Shown: positions 13,204 through 25,424 of the stretch, piece after piece
Layout: every line of letters begins with the position of its first letter
How positions within the stretch are numbered: the first letter of the stretch is position 1
NCBI GenBank assembly: GCA_019426215.1
Contig: CM033405.1
Coordinates: 9,215,001-9,279,000, forward strand
Direction: 5' to 3'
Length of the DNA stretch: 64,000 bases
Source of the DNA: Buddleja alternifolia
Taxonomy: Eukaryota; Streptophyta; Magnoliopsida; Lamiales; Scrophulariaceae
The notes under the pieces: generated by a model
Told to the model about the DNA's origin: nothing
The model's input: the letters and a program-made list of their open reading frames with translations, nothing else
Database searches by the model: none
Made by a program: the position numbers and the translations under genes

Positions 13204-13868
13204 CTAGTGCAACTTTGATCCAAGAACATTGGGTTCTATTTTGATATTAGCACACAAGATGTGTAATCCAAATTCTTTTGTATTCCAAAAATTCACATCC
13301 TTCCACATCCTCCATCCGTTATCCATTAATCTTGCAACACTCATTTTCTGACTTAAAGCATCTGCTTCTACATTAGATTTTCTAAGATGGGTTTGGATTG
13401 AACACTTGTAGTCTTCAAGAAGTTTCATTCTCTTTGTTTGTCTCAAATTCAACTCTTTTGAGAGAATAGATACTTAAAACTTTTGTGGTCGGTATGATGC
13501 TCCATATAAGTAATGTCTCCACTTTGTTATTTCAGAAATAATGGAGGCTACTGCCAAATCATGGGTTGGGTAGTTCTATTCGTAGGGTTTGTGTTTACGC
13601 TATACATACGCTATCTCTTTACTATTTTGCATAAGCATACATCCAGTCCCTCCTTAGAGACATCACCGTAAACTCCAAAATTATCATTTCCATTAGGAAG
13701 TTCTAAAATGCGTTGTTGTGAGCCTTTTCTCTAACTCTTGGAAGCTTGACTTAGACTCATCATTCTATTCAACTTCATCTTCCTTTGAGTTAGTCGAGAT
13801 AAATGTCCTGCTATCTTAGAGAAATCCTTGACAAATCTCCGATAGTATCTTGCTAATCCGAGAAAGCT
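13204..13868 (-). pseudogene. Ty3/gypsy RT connection and RNase H region, broken
   Basis: The 13204-13452 frame has a LNLRQ-like start and the end of RNase H, KSNVEADALSQK. Upstream, near 13790-13868, minus-strand sequence reads SFLGLARYYRRFVKDFS, the standard C-terminal part of gypsy RT. That motif begins exactly where the nested insert ends, and its missing front half is on the other side at 15033-15060. Several frameshifts lie between. Confidence 0.88.
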
Positions 13869-13883
13869 TTTTTTTTTTTTTTT

Positions 13884-15032
13884 TGTGGCAGTCTATCTCT
13901 AGTCGGTTTAACTATAGGGTATTCAATGTTTATATCTTCCCTAGGTTATTATCTCTCGATCTCTAACCTAGGCATTTTATCAAACACTTGGTGATCAAGC
14001 AAATGTAGCATTGAGATCAACTATTGAATACATAGCTAAAACCAAAATTAATCCAATAAACACCAACAAATCAACAATCAAAATAACATAAATGGCCTAT
14101 CCATGGCCTCAATCAAACAAGTTTAGCTCATATTCATGTCAAAAGTGCAAATATAAATCATACAAGTCATAAGAGGTTTGAACAAATTCAAGAAATAAAT
14201 ATGTAAAAACTCCCTAATTCTTGTAGAGATGTGGATTCCTCGTTGAATTCTCCGTCTTCTCTTGAATCCGGGCCTTCAAGTAGACGTTTTGACCTTCAAA
14301 ATCACTCTCCCAAGCTCCCTCTCCCTCTCTTTTGGCGTGGCTGCTGCTATCTATGGTGAGTTAGGGTAAAAAATGGCTAAAAGGGGTATTTATAGACCAA
14401 CCCGCTGCCTCGAACGCCGCGGCGTTCGCTTGTTGAACGCCTCGGCGTTGGCTACTGCATGTGAACGCCGCGGCGTTCGCTTGTTGAACGCCGCGGCGTT
14501 CGTCCCCTGCTGCTCCAGCCAGTTTTGGTAAACTTCGCATAACTTTCTCTACCGATGTCGGAATTCACTGATTCAAGTTGCTGTAGAATCCTAAAACAAT
14601 GATCTACAACTATCCAGAAGACACTAGGGCCGAAATCAAACGTTAAAGATGACAAAATTGTCTCACAAGTCACTGAATGAGAAAACTCCATCGTAAGACG
14701 TCTCCTCCGATGACGTTTTCACCTCCTTCCCTACATATCTGATCTTTGTCTTCAACATAAGAAATGTACCTTTGCCTCTTATCTTTCCATTGGTATAAGA
14801 AGTGTGTAATTTGGACATGGGTAGAGAAATCTATTCCATAAACTCTAGCACTGCGCAGACAGTTTGTATCTTTATGCATGATTTATCTTCAATTCTTGTT
14901 CTTTTCTCCAAATGATATGTTATTCTAGAAAATATGAGAAAACAAGGGTCCAAGCATCATATGTCATCAAATTATCATGAAAACAATCAAAACCAAGTCA
15001 ATAAACGGGGGAAAACTAGTGTAAAAATAACA
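13884..15032 (-). mobile_element. Probable solo LTR nested in the gypsy RT
   Basis: About 1149 bp split the RT frame between ENATDI and SFLGLARYY. On the minus strand the insert starts TGTTATTTTTACACTAG and ends GACTGCCACA, i.e. TG...CA. A minus-strand TATAAATACC lies at about 14386, as expected of an LTR promoter. No coding domain is present. The target duplication is not clear: TATAT flanks one side and a 16-base T run (13868-13883) the other, so one flank may have been overwritten by homopolymer expansion. A non-LTR element with an A tail is the alternative, but no duplication supports it. Confidence 0.6.
14413..14503. repeat. Four copies of a GC-rich 16-bp palindrome
   Basis: GAACGCCGCGGCGTTC, a perfect 16-bp palindrome, occurs three times exactly and once as GAACGCCTCGGCGTTG, in two pairs separated by GCTTGTT. 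It is a sharp GC island in AT-rich DNA, inside the nested LTR and just upstream (minus strand) of the sequence that becomes its 3' end. Confidence 0.9.
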
Positions 15033-15660
15033 TATATCAGTGGCATTCTCAAGTCTTTTCCATTCCACAATAGATTCTACCTTCGAGGGGTCGACATAGA
15101 TTCCATTACCCATAATCACATGACCTAAGAAGGCAACCTTAGTTAACCCAAACTCAGACTTGCTAAATTTCACGTAGAGCTTGTTGTCTCTTAAGATTGG
15201 CAATACAATCCTTAAGTGTCGTTCATGATTTTCTTTGGTCTTAGATATAGACAATGATGTCGTTTATAAATATCACCGCAAGCGATCCAAATTAGAAGGT
15301 AATATACTATGCATAATATCCATAAGGGTTGTTGGGGGGGGTATTGGTCAATCCAACTGGCATTTCAACAAACTCATATTGTCCGTATCTTGTTTGGAAA
15401 GCGGTCTTAAGTTCATCTTCATTGCTAATTCTTAATTGATCATATCCTTGTTGCAAATCAAGCTTAGAATATAACGTAGCTCCTTGGAGTTGGTCAAACA
15501 ATTCTTTAATTCGTGGAAGAGGATACTTGTTCTTGATGGTTACACTATTTAACCCCCGGTATTCTACATCTAACCCTAATGATCTGTCTTTCTTCTTGCC
15601 AAATAACACTAGAGCTCCCCACAGAGACGTATTAGGTTCAATAAATCCTATCTCCACAAC
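15033..15660 (-). pseudogene. Ty3/gypsy reverse transcriptase, N-terminal and central part
   Basis: Two frames are clearly RT. 15307-15657 starts at the [12 protein letters not shown] region and contains [30 protein letters not shown] and [13 protein letters not shown]. 14967-15254 contains LRDNKLYVKFSKSEF, VAFLGHVIMGNGI and VDPSKVE. The catalytic YxDD box between them is lost in a disrupted 50-bp stretch. The conserved KDGSLRLCVDYR region is changed to [12 protein letters not shown]. The domain is interrupted by the nested insert at 15032. Confidence 0.93.
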
Positions 15661-16590
15661 TTTAATAGCTAAGCTTTCTTTATATTGGGGTAGTTCCGAG
15701 TAAACGCTTGATGGTGAACTCCCTTCCCTATCTGTTGGTAAAGAGATTAAAATTTAGGAACTACAAATACTTATTTAATATTCACTTTATATTTTGTCTT
15801 GTTAATCATGGAAGCTAAATAGTCTTCCCTTTCTTTCCAAAGTGTCCTTTACGCAATAACAACTGAAATGTTAGGTGCTGAAGCAATCCTTGTGTTCCCT
15901 GCTAGATCTGTAATCGACTTACCAGAGGCACAAAACTTAACAACCTTGTAAGATAATCTATTGGGCATGATGATAAGACAACTAATCCATTTCTAGAATA
16001 ATGTCTTACTCTTGTATAGGTAGCACTATAAGACCAGTTGTAAAAGATTTTCCACTAATCATTATGTTACTGGACTTAAATCACTGAATCCATAACCATG
16101 CCACTATCCTTTCGTGTAGTAACTTCTAAGTTAACTTTTATAGTACGATCAAAAATTAAAATAGTCATTTATAATCACCTTTCCTGTATCACATCCAAAA
16201 ATTATTCTGTAATATCAATAAACTATCACTGTACTCAATAAACTACATGAAAGCTAATTTCCCACTCGCTTTCTCATAAGTAGGAGGTTGAGTAATTAAT
16301 GTAATTCCTCTTGTTCACAAGAATATTCATCCTTCATTCTATTACACCTTTTCCGACTCAAGTGTCTCTTTGCAATCAAAGCACCTATAATGTTTTATTC
16401 TAGACACGTTCCTAGCTCAGTCCTACAATTGTAATCAATCATCGCTTGGTCGGCCGCCCAAACAATGGTTTGTCACAATTCAAGTACTGAAACACTATAT
16501 CTCCAACCTTATTATCATATCGAACTCTCACTTAATACCTAAAACCACAGTCCGAGGAACCTATCCCAGAATAGCTCAGGCACTAGCCCA
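15661..16590 (-). pseudogene. Residual gag and aspartic protease region
   Basis: No long frame. Near 15975-16050 the minus strand reads LIVLPIQE-stop-DIILEMD-stop-LSYHHA, a recognisable C-terminal end of gypsy protease with in-frame stops. Near 16370-16400 RCFDCKET may be what is left of the gag zinc knuckle. At about 930 bp the region is far too short for a normal gag plus protease, so a large deletion has occurred. Confidence 0.6.
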
Positions 16591-16591
16591 A

Positions 16592-16603
16592 GCTCTGATA
16601 CCA
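16592..16603 (-). other. Primer binding site, initiator tRNA-Met
   Basis: The minus strand reads TGGTATCAGAGC, complementary to the 3' end of plant initiator tRNA-Met, two bases downstream of the 5' LTR end. It fixes the element's orientation. Confidence 0.95.
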
Positions 16604-16605
16604 TC

Positions 16606-18952
16606 TGTAACGCCCTCAAATTTAATCCTAAAGAATCTAACACGAAAGCGTCAACACGCCCTCAATTTAATCCTAAAGAATCCAACACGAAAGCGTTATC
16701 CTATCCTTACAGAAGTACAAACAAAATTCTGGACACAATTAAACAATTCATCTTATCGGGTCACAACCCCAATACATCAACTAAATAGCTATGCGAACTT
16801 AATATACAAGAGTCAATCTACATCATTCACCTCTAGGATAGTCCGAGTTTATACTCCGATCCTTCAAGCTAGTTTCACTTCTCGACTTGCCTATAACTGG
16901 AAGGAAGAAAGTGAAGTACATAAGCAAAGGCTTAGTGAGCGCCAGTGTACGTGTGAAAGGTGCTTAAAATAGTTTTTAGACCCCAAAGTGATAAATTAAT
17001 AAGGTGAAAACAATAGTAGTTTCTATTTTTCAAACGCTCATTAAAAAGGCGAGTAAGAATGACATTTGCGTTCAAGCAGTAGCTGGTATGACACCAGGAT
17101 CTTAGTACACATACGATAAAGTTTTAAAACATGCATTTTTAAAAGTGTGCAGTCAATGTAAGTACCACGTACAAGACTCAATGCAAGTATCATGTACAAG
17201 ACTCAATGCAAGTATCATGTACCAGACTCAATGCAAGTATCATGTACAAGACATGTTTAAGTAGCACGTACACGTCACGCTTAAGCAGTAGGGGGCCATG
17301 TTAGCAATACTATCGCGTCCGACGATTTACCCATAGCACTTTGGGTCCCTCTGCTTCTTCCTTATCACCTCTGAACATGCGGCTTAAAAGCCATCACCTT
17401 ATACCAAATGATGGAGTACTTCCACGAATCCATAAAAACCGATGTTTATTTTGAAATCATGCTTGCAAAATATGCATTTGAAACAAGTATGCAATCATGT
17501 ATGTCACGAATGATTAAATGAAGCGTTTTGGCTCACGAAGGAATATTGAATCGAGCGAATATTTTTTTTTTCTTCAGAATTTCATTAAAAGAATGTTTTC
17601 TTGAAATCATTTTCACAAAACCTGCCTGGAAAATTATTCTCGCAAGATATGTCTTTGAAACGTGCCAAGAAATGGTTAATGCAAATTGAGTCCATGATTT
17701 GATTTGAAAGTGTTGAAATTCATTTTCATGTGAAGTATTGAAAGCATGATGAAAGTATATAGATATATATACGACGTGCTCCTTCCAGTTTTGAAAGACA
17801 TATAACTATAATTTTGAGAGGCACTCACTCTACGTCCAAGTTATACGGCGTTGTCCTCGTTCGTCTCACCGACAACACCTGCTAAGCGAAATTATATCAT
17901 AAGCTCATTTTCTAACTCGTCTAAAGTCTACCCGGGGTAGTCTATGAGGTCCTAATAACTATACCAACATGCACAACAAGTTACCTTAATGAAAACTAGG
18001 CTTAATTTCAATCTTCCCCAAAAGGTCGATAAGAGGCATAAAAACAGATTTGTGCAGTTTTAGTGTATGAATTGTTAAAAATCATAAACTCAATAATTGT
18101 GGGTAAAACGATTTCCATAAATGTTCTAAATTTGTTAAAAGACCTTAGATAAATTTTTCAAAGGTAAATGGTCACTTGAAATGTGGCTATTTTACTCAAA
18201 ACCGAAGTAAAATTGGGTTCAATTTTTACTGGGGCAGTATTACTTTAAAATTCATATAAAATCAGAATTTAATCAAATAAGCCCCAATTTTATACACAAC
18301 AACCCCAATACATATTATTATCCCCTGTAAAACTGTGAAATCAAAATGAAGTTTGTAAGAACCCCAAATGATGTCTCAAACAAACATTTTGAAATCCCGT
18401 AAGGCTTCAGGCAGTCTATACTTAACAATTTCCATAATTCACATTACAACTCCACAAATATCACAAAATTCCAGATATATTTTAGATATGCAGTAACATA
18501 CACAGTAAAAGTTTTGAACTCAAATAACATTTTCTCATTTCGATATAATTCTTCGAAATCAGTAGCAGATTTAAAGACCCAACTTACAATTGTCATGCAT
18601 GTGTGATTTCTTCATTTAAGCCTTTAGGTTAGTTACTATAAATTGTAAATTTAAGCTTAAAACTCATAGATCTACTCTTCTAATACACATGCAATAACAT
18701 TTTCAAAGCAAATTTAGCCTCTACCATTACCTACTAATGTAAGATCAAGGAATTACAAGTTACCTTTAATGCTACCAACAAGTGTGAAGATGGTTGAGGT
18801 TGAAACTAATATACTAATTTGTATCTATCTATATATATATATATATATATATATATCTTGAATGGAAGGATGAAGAGAGGTTGAAGATGATGAAAATGGA
18901 GAAAGAGAGTTGAAGAGGTATTTTCTTGTAAGGAAAATGATGAAGTTGAGGC

Positions 18953-18993
<41 letters not shown>

Positions 18994-19285
18994 ATGGTGT
19001 GATGGTGGGGTGGTCGGTCAAGCCCACTTTCCACCCCTTTATTTATTATATTTTTTTTTTTTAAAGTGAAATGAAAGTGGAATTTACTAATTATTGGTGT
19101 ATTTGGGCAATTTACTAATTCAACTTCTCTCCTAGTGTCTAGTTAAATTTTGGTTCTATTCCTTTAATCTACATAAGATGTATAATATAATATCCCTCTT
19201 GAACATATGTTTAAGATCCTAGATCATGTCCTAATGCTTTAGATAGTAACTAGTCGACCAAAAAAAAAAAAACTCGGGCATCACA
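16606..19285 (-). repeat. 5' LTR of the gypsy chromovirus, rearranged
   Basis: 2680 bp, aligned to the left LTR almost throughout. It lacks the 260 bp corresponding to 9545-9804, with ACC at both breakpoints. It also carries a tandem duplication of about 45 bp at its outer U5 end (16608-16696), where CGCCCTCAA(A)TTTAATCC occurs twice. The AT microsatellites also differ in length. Confidence 0.92.
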
Positions 19286-22200
19286 CCTCCAGCATTCTGA
19301 AATTCACATCAACTCAAACACATTCTCTCTAGTGTTCTTGAGTTCATCATATCATCATCAAATATTTCTTGAGTTTTTCAGCAGTTTAGAAAAGTTCGTT
19401 TTTTTCTGACAATGAAGTGGTTCAATCTTCAGAAATGGTTTCGTTGTATCTTGGGACACGTTTTGTCAAAGCAGGTACCACCTATAGCGGGGGCAATTTC
19501 GTGTTAAGGATAGAGTTAATTCTCCCCTCGAAACACTCTCATCCTTTTCTTTCATTTTTCAAATTGTTCGTTAAATTAGTTCAACAAACTTAACACGAAA
19601 TTTTGTTGATTCAAATTTTTTCGAAAAATCTGAAAATGGCAAGCCTTGGGCCTGGGCCTTGGTCTTGGTCTTGTGGCTTGTGGCTTGAGGTGTTTGGTGT
19701 GGGCATGGGCTTGGGCCTCTCTATTATTCTTTTTGGACAAAAGTTTAATTGGGCTTCCCAGAAAATCCAACAAAGCTAAATTTGATTTTATTAAATCAAT
19801 TTGAATTAATGAAATGCTGGCCACATTTTTTTTTAATTCGAATTAAATTTAATTCAGCCTTCTAGAAGACTATTTCATAACAGCCATAACATCTGATTTA
19901 TTTGTGCTGTTACAAAATGTTTAATGGCAGAATTAAATTTCTGATTTAATTCCATCAGATTTTTCACCTATATAAAGGGGTCCTCCACCATTCTGAAATT
20001 CACACCAACTCAAACACATTCTCTCTAGTGTTCTTGAGTTCATCATATCATCATCAAATATTTCTTGAGTTTTTCAGCAGTTTAGTAAAGTTCGTTTTTT
20101 TCTGAAATTGAAGTGGTTCAATCTTCAGAAAAGGTTTCGTTGTATCTTGGGACACGTTTTGTCAAAGCCGGTACCACCTATAGCCGGGGCAATTTCGTGT
20201 TAAGGATAGAGTTAATTCTCGTCTCGAAACACTCTCATCCTTTTCTTTCATTTTTCAAATTGTTCGTTAAATTTGTTCAACAAACTTAACACGAAATTCT
20301 GTTGATTCAAATTTTTTTGAAAAATCTGAAAATGGCAAGTCGTGGGCCTGGGCCTTGGTCTTGGTCTTGTGGCTTGTGCCTTGATGTGTTTGGTGTGGGC
20401 ATGGGCTTGGGCCTCTCTATTATTCTTTTTGGACAAAAGTTTAATTGGGCTTCCCAGAAAATCCAACAAAGCTAAATTTGATTTTATTAAATAAATTTGA
20501 ATTAATAAAATGCTGGCCCACATTTTTTTTTTCATTCGAATTAAATTTAATTCAGCCTTCTAGAAGACTATTTCATAACATCCTTAACATCTGATTTATT
20601 TGTGCTGTTACAAAATGTTTAATGGCAGAATTAAATTTCTGATTTAATTCTATCAGATTTTTCACCTATATAAAGGGGTCCTCCAGCATTCTGAAATTCA
20701 CACCAACTCAAACACATTCTCTTTAGTGTTCTTGAGTTCATCATATCATCATCAAATATTTCTTGAGTTTTTCAGCAGTTTAGTAAAGTTCGTTTTTTTC
20801 TGAAATTGAAGTGGTTCAATCTTCAGAAAAGGTTTCGTTGTATCTTGGGACACGTTTTGTCAAAGCCGGTACCACCTATAGCCGGGGCAATTTCGTGTTA
20901 AGGATAGAGTTAATTCTCGTCTCGAAACACTCTCATCCTTTTTTTTCATTTTTCAAATTGTTCGTTAAATTTGTTCAACAAACTTAACACGAAATTCTGT
21001 TGATTCAAATTTTTTCGAAAAATCTGAAAATGGCAAGTCGTGGGCCTGGGCCTTGGTCTTGGTCTTGTGGCTTGTGGCTTGATGTGTTTGGTGTGGGCAT
21101 GGGCTTGGGCCTCTCTATTATTCTTTTTGGACAAAAGTTTAATTGGGCTTCCCAGAAAATCCAACAAAGCTAAATTTGATTTTATTAAATAAATTTGAAT
21201 TAATAAAATGCTGCCCACATTTTTTTTTCATTCGAATTAAATTTAATTCAGCCTTCTAGAAGACTATTTCATAACAGCCTTAACATCTGATTTATTTGTG
21301 CTGTTACAAAATGTTTAATGGCAGAATTAAATTTCTGATTTAATTCTATCAGATTTTTCACCTATATAAAGGGGTCCTCCACCATTCTGAAATTCACACC
21401 AACTCAAACACATTCTCTCTAGTGTTCTTGAGTTCATCATATCATCATCAAATATTTCTTGAGTTTTTCAGCAGTTTAGTAAAGTTCGTTTTTTTCTGAA
21501 ATTGAAGTGGTTCAATCTTCAGAAAAGGTTTCGTTGTATCTTGGGACACGTTTTGTCAAAGCCGGTACCACCTATAGCCGGGGCAATTTCGTGTTAAGGA
21601 TAGAGTTAATTCTCGTCTCGAAACACTCTCATCCTTTTCTTTCATTTTTCAAATTGTTCGTTAAATTTGTTCAACAAACTTAACACGAAATTCTGTTGAT
21701 TCAAATTTTTTCGAAAAATCTGAAAATGGCAAGTCGTGGGCCTGGGCCTTGGTCTTGGTCTTGTGGCTTGTGGCTTGATGTGTTTGGTGTGGGCATGGGC
21801 TTGGGCCTCTCTATTATTCTTTTTGGACAAAAGTTTAATTGGGCTTCCCAGAAAATCCAACAAAGCTAAATTTGATTTTATTAAATAAATTTGAATTAAT
21901 AAAATGCTGCCCACATTTTTTTTTCATTCGAATTAAATTTAATTCAGCCTTCTAGAAGACTATTTCATAACAGCCTTAACATCTGATTTATTTGTGCTGT
22001 TACAAAATGTTTAATGGCAGAATTAAATTTCTGATTTAATTCCATCAGATTTTTCACCTATATAAAGGGGTCCTCCACCATTCTGAAATTCACACCAACT
22101 CAAACACATTCTCTCTAGTGTTCTTGAGTTCATCATATCATCATCAAATATTTCTTGAGTTTTTCAGCAGTTTAGTAAAGTTCGTTTTTTTCTGAAATTG

Positions 22201-25200
22201 AAGTGGTTCAATCTTCAGAAAAGGTTTCGTTGTATCTTGGGACACGTTTTGTCAAAGCCGGTACCACCTATAGCCGGGGCAATTTCGTGTTAAGGATAGA
22301 GTTAATTCTCGTCTCGAAACACTCTCATCCTTTTCTTTCATTTTTCAAATTGTTCGTTAAATTTGTTCAACAAACTTAACACGAAATTCTGTTGATTCAA
22401 ATTTTTTCGAAAAATCTGAAAATGGCAAGTCGTGGGCCTGGGCCTTGGTCTTGGTCTTGTGGCTTGTGGCTTGATGTGTTTGGTGTGGGCATGGGCTTGG
22501 GCCTCTGTATTATTCTTTTTGGACAAAAGTTTAATTGGGCTTCCCAGAAAATCCAACAAAGCTAAATTTGATTTTATTAAATAAATTTGAATTAATAAAA
22601 TGCTGCCCACATTTTTTTTTCATTCGAATTAAATTTAATTCAACCTTCTAGAAGACTATTTCATAACAGCCATAACATCTGATTTATTTGTGCTGTTACA
22701 AAATGTTTAATGGCAGAATTAAATTTCTGATTTAATTCTATCAGATTTTTCACCTATATAAAGGGGTCCTCCAGCATTCTGAAATTCACACCAACTCAAA
22801 CACATTCTCTCTAGTGTTCTTGAGTTCATCATATCATCATCAAATATTTCTTGAGTTTTCAGCAGTTTAGTAAAGTTCGTTTTTTTTTAAAATTGAAGTG
22901 GTTCAATCTTCAGAAAAGGTTTCGTTGTATCTTGGGACACGTTTTCTCAAAGCCGGTACCACCTATAGCCGGGGCAATTTCGTGTTAAGGATAGAGTTAA
23001 TTCTCGCCTCGAAACGCTCTCATCCTTTTCTTTCATTTTTCAAATTGTTCGTTAAATTAGTTCAACAAACTTAACACGAAATTCTGTTGATTCAAATTTT
23101 TTCGTAAAATCTGAAAATGGCAAGCCGTGGGCCTGGGCCTTTGTCTTGGTCTTGTGGCTTGTGGCTTGAGGTGTTTGGTGTGGGCATGGGCTTGGGCCTC
23201 TCTATTATTCTTTTTGGACAAAAGTTTAATTGGTCTTCCCAGAAAATCCAACAAAACAAAATTTGATTTTATTAAATCAGTTTGAATTAATAAAATGCTG
23301 TCCACATTTTTTTTAATTCGAATTAAATTTAATTCAGCATTCTAGAAGACTATTTCATAACAGCCATAACATCTGATTTATTTGTGCTGTTACAAAATGG
23401 TTAATGGCAGAATTAAATTTCTGATTTAATTCTATTAGATTTTCCCCTTATATAAAGGAGTCCTCCAGCATTCTGAAATTCACACCAACTCAAACACATT
23501 CTCTCTAGTGTTCTTGAGTTCATCATATCATTATCAAATATTTCTGGAGTTTTTCAGCAGTTTAGTAAAGTTCGTTTTTTTCTGAAATTGAAGTGGTTCA
23601 ATCTTCAGAAAAGGTTTCGTTGTATCTTGGGACACGTTTTGTCAAAGCCGGTACCACCTATAGCCGGTGCAATTTCGTGTTAAGGATAGAGTTAATTCTC
23701 CCCTCGAAACGCTCTTATCCTTTTCTTTCATTTTTCAAATTGTTCGTAAAATTAGTTCAACAAACTTAACACGAAATTCTGTTGATTCAAATTTTTTCGA
23801 AAAATCTGAAAATGGCAAGCCGTGGGCCTGGGCCTTTGTCTTGGTCTTGTGGCTTGTGGCTTGAGGTGTTTGGTGTGGGCATGGGCTTGGGCCTCTCTAT
23901 TATTCTTTTTGGACAAAAGTTTAATTGGGCTTCCCAGAAAATCCAACAAAGCTAAATTTGATTTTATTAAATCAATTTGAATTAATAAAAAACTGGCCAC
24001 ATTTTTTTTTAATTCGAATTAAATTTAATTCAGCCTTCTAGAAGACTATTTCATAACAGCCATAACATCTGATTTATTTGTGCTGTTACAAAATGGTTAA
24101 TGGCAGAATTAAATTTCTGATTTAATTCTATCAAATTTTTCACCTATATAAAGGGGTCCTCCAGCATTCTGAAATTCACACCAACTCAAACACATTCTCT
24201 CTAGTGTTCTTGAGTTCATCATATCATCATCAAATATTTCTTGAGTTTTTCAGCAGTTTAGTAAAGTTCGTTTTTTTTTTTAATTGAAGTGGTTCAATCT
24301 TCGGAAAAGGTTTCGTTGTATCTTGGGACACGTTTTGTCAAAGCCGGTACCACCTATAGCCGTGACAATTTCGTGTTAAGGATAGAGTTAATTCTCGCCT
24401 CGAAACGCTCTCATCCTTTACTTTCATTTTTCAAATTGTTCGTTAAATTAGTTCAACAAACTTAACACGAAATCCTGTTGATTCAAATTTTTTCGTAAAA
24501 TCTGAAAATGGTAAGCCGTGGGCCTGGGCCTTTGTCTTGGTCTTGTGGCTTGTGGCTTGAGGTGTTTGGTGTGGGCATGGGCTTGGGCCTCTCTATTATT
24601 CTTTTTGGACAAAAGTTTAATTGGGCTTCCCAGAAAATCCAACAAAGCTAAATTTGATTTTATTAAATCAATTTGAATTAATAAAAAACTGGCCACATTT
24701 TTTTTAATTCGAATTAAATTTAATTCAGCCTTCTAGAAGACTATTTCATAACAGCCATAACATCTGATTTATTTGTGCTGTTACAAAATGGTTAATGGCA
24801 GAATTAAATTTCTGATTTAATTCTATCAGATTTTTCACCTATATAAAGGGGTCCTCCACCATTCTGAAATTCACACCAACTCAAACACATTCTCTCTAGT
24901 GTTCTTGAGTTCATCATATCATCATCAAATATTTCTTGAGTTTTTCAGCAGTTTAGTAAAGTTCGTTTTTTCTGAAATTGAAGTGGTTCAATCTTCAGAA
25001 AAGGTTTCGTTGTATCTTGGGACACGTTTTGTCAAAGCCGGTACCACCTATAGCCGGGGCAATTTCGTGTTAAGGATAGAGTTAATTCTCGCCTCGAAAC
25101 ACTCTCATCCTTTTCTTTCATTTTTCAAATTGTTCGTTAAATTTGTTCAACAAACTTAACACGAAATTCTGTTGATTCAAATTTTTTCGAAAAATCTGAA

Positions 25201-25424
25201 AATGGCAAGCCGTGGGCCTGGGCCTTGGTCTTGGTCTTGTGGCTTGTGGCTTGAGGTGTTTGGTGTGGGCATGGGCTTGGGCCTCTCTATTATTCTTTTT
25301 GGACAAAAGTTTAATTGGGCTTCCCAGAAAATCCAACAAAGCTAAATTTGATTTTATTAAATCAATTTGAATTAATAAAATGCTGGCCACATTTTTTTTT
25401 AATTCGAATTAAATTTAATTCAGC

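Larger units (their letters stand above)
8790..19285 (-). mobile_element. Full-length defective Tekay-like Ty3/gypsy chromovirus
   Basis: 10,496 bp on the minus strand, flanked by CCTCC duplications (8785-8789 and 19286-19290). Minus-strand order is 5' LTR (16606-19285), PBS for initiator tRNA-Met (16592-16603), degenerate gag/protease, reverse transcriptase, RNase H, integrase with a C-terminal chromodomain, polypurine tract (11693-11703), 3' LTR (8790-11692). The LTRs begin TGTGATGCCCGAG and end GAGGGCGTTACA on that strand. The internal region is only about 4.9 kb including a nested 1.15-kb insert, so most of gag is missing. All genes carry frameshifts or stops. The two LTRs differ by few substitutions where they align, implying a fairly recent insertion, but by two structural changes. 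The element cannot be autonomous. Confidence 0.95.

Noticed and set aside
14452..14879. Short minus-strand ORFs near the GC palindromes
   Set aside because: They lie in the nested LTR-like insert and lack any known domain.
16592..16603. tRNA gene fragment
   Set aside because: The 12-base match to initiator tRNA-Met is at an LTR edge and is a primer binding site; no cloverleaf around it.
18825..19034. 69-codon ORF with YIYIYI repeats
   Set aside because: A translation of AT microsatellites in an LTR.
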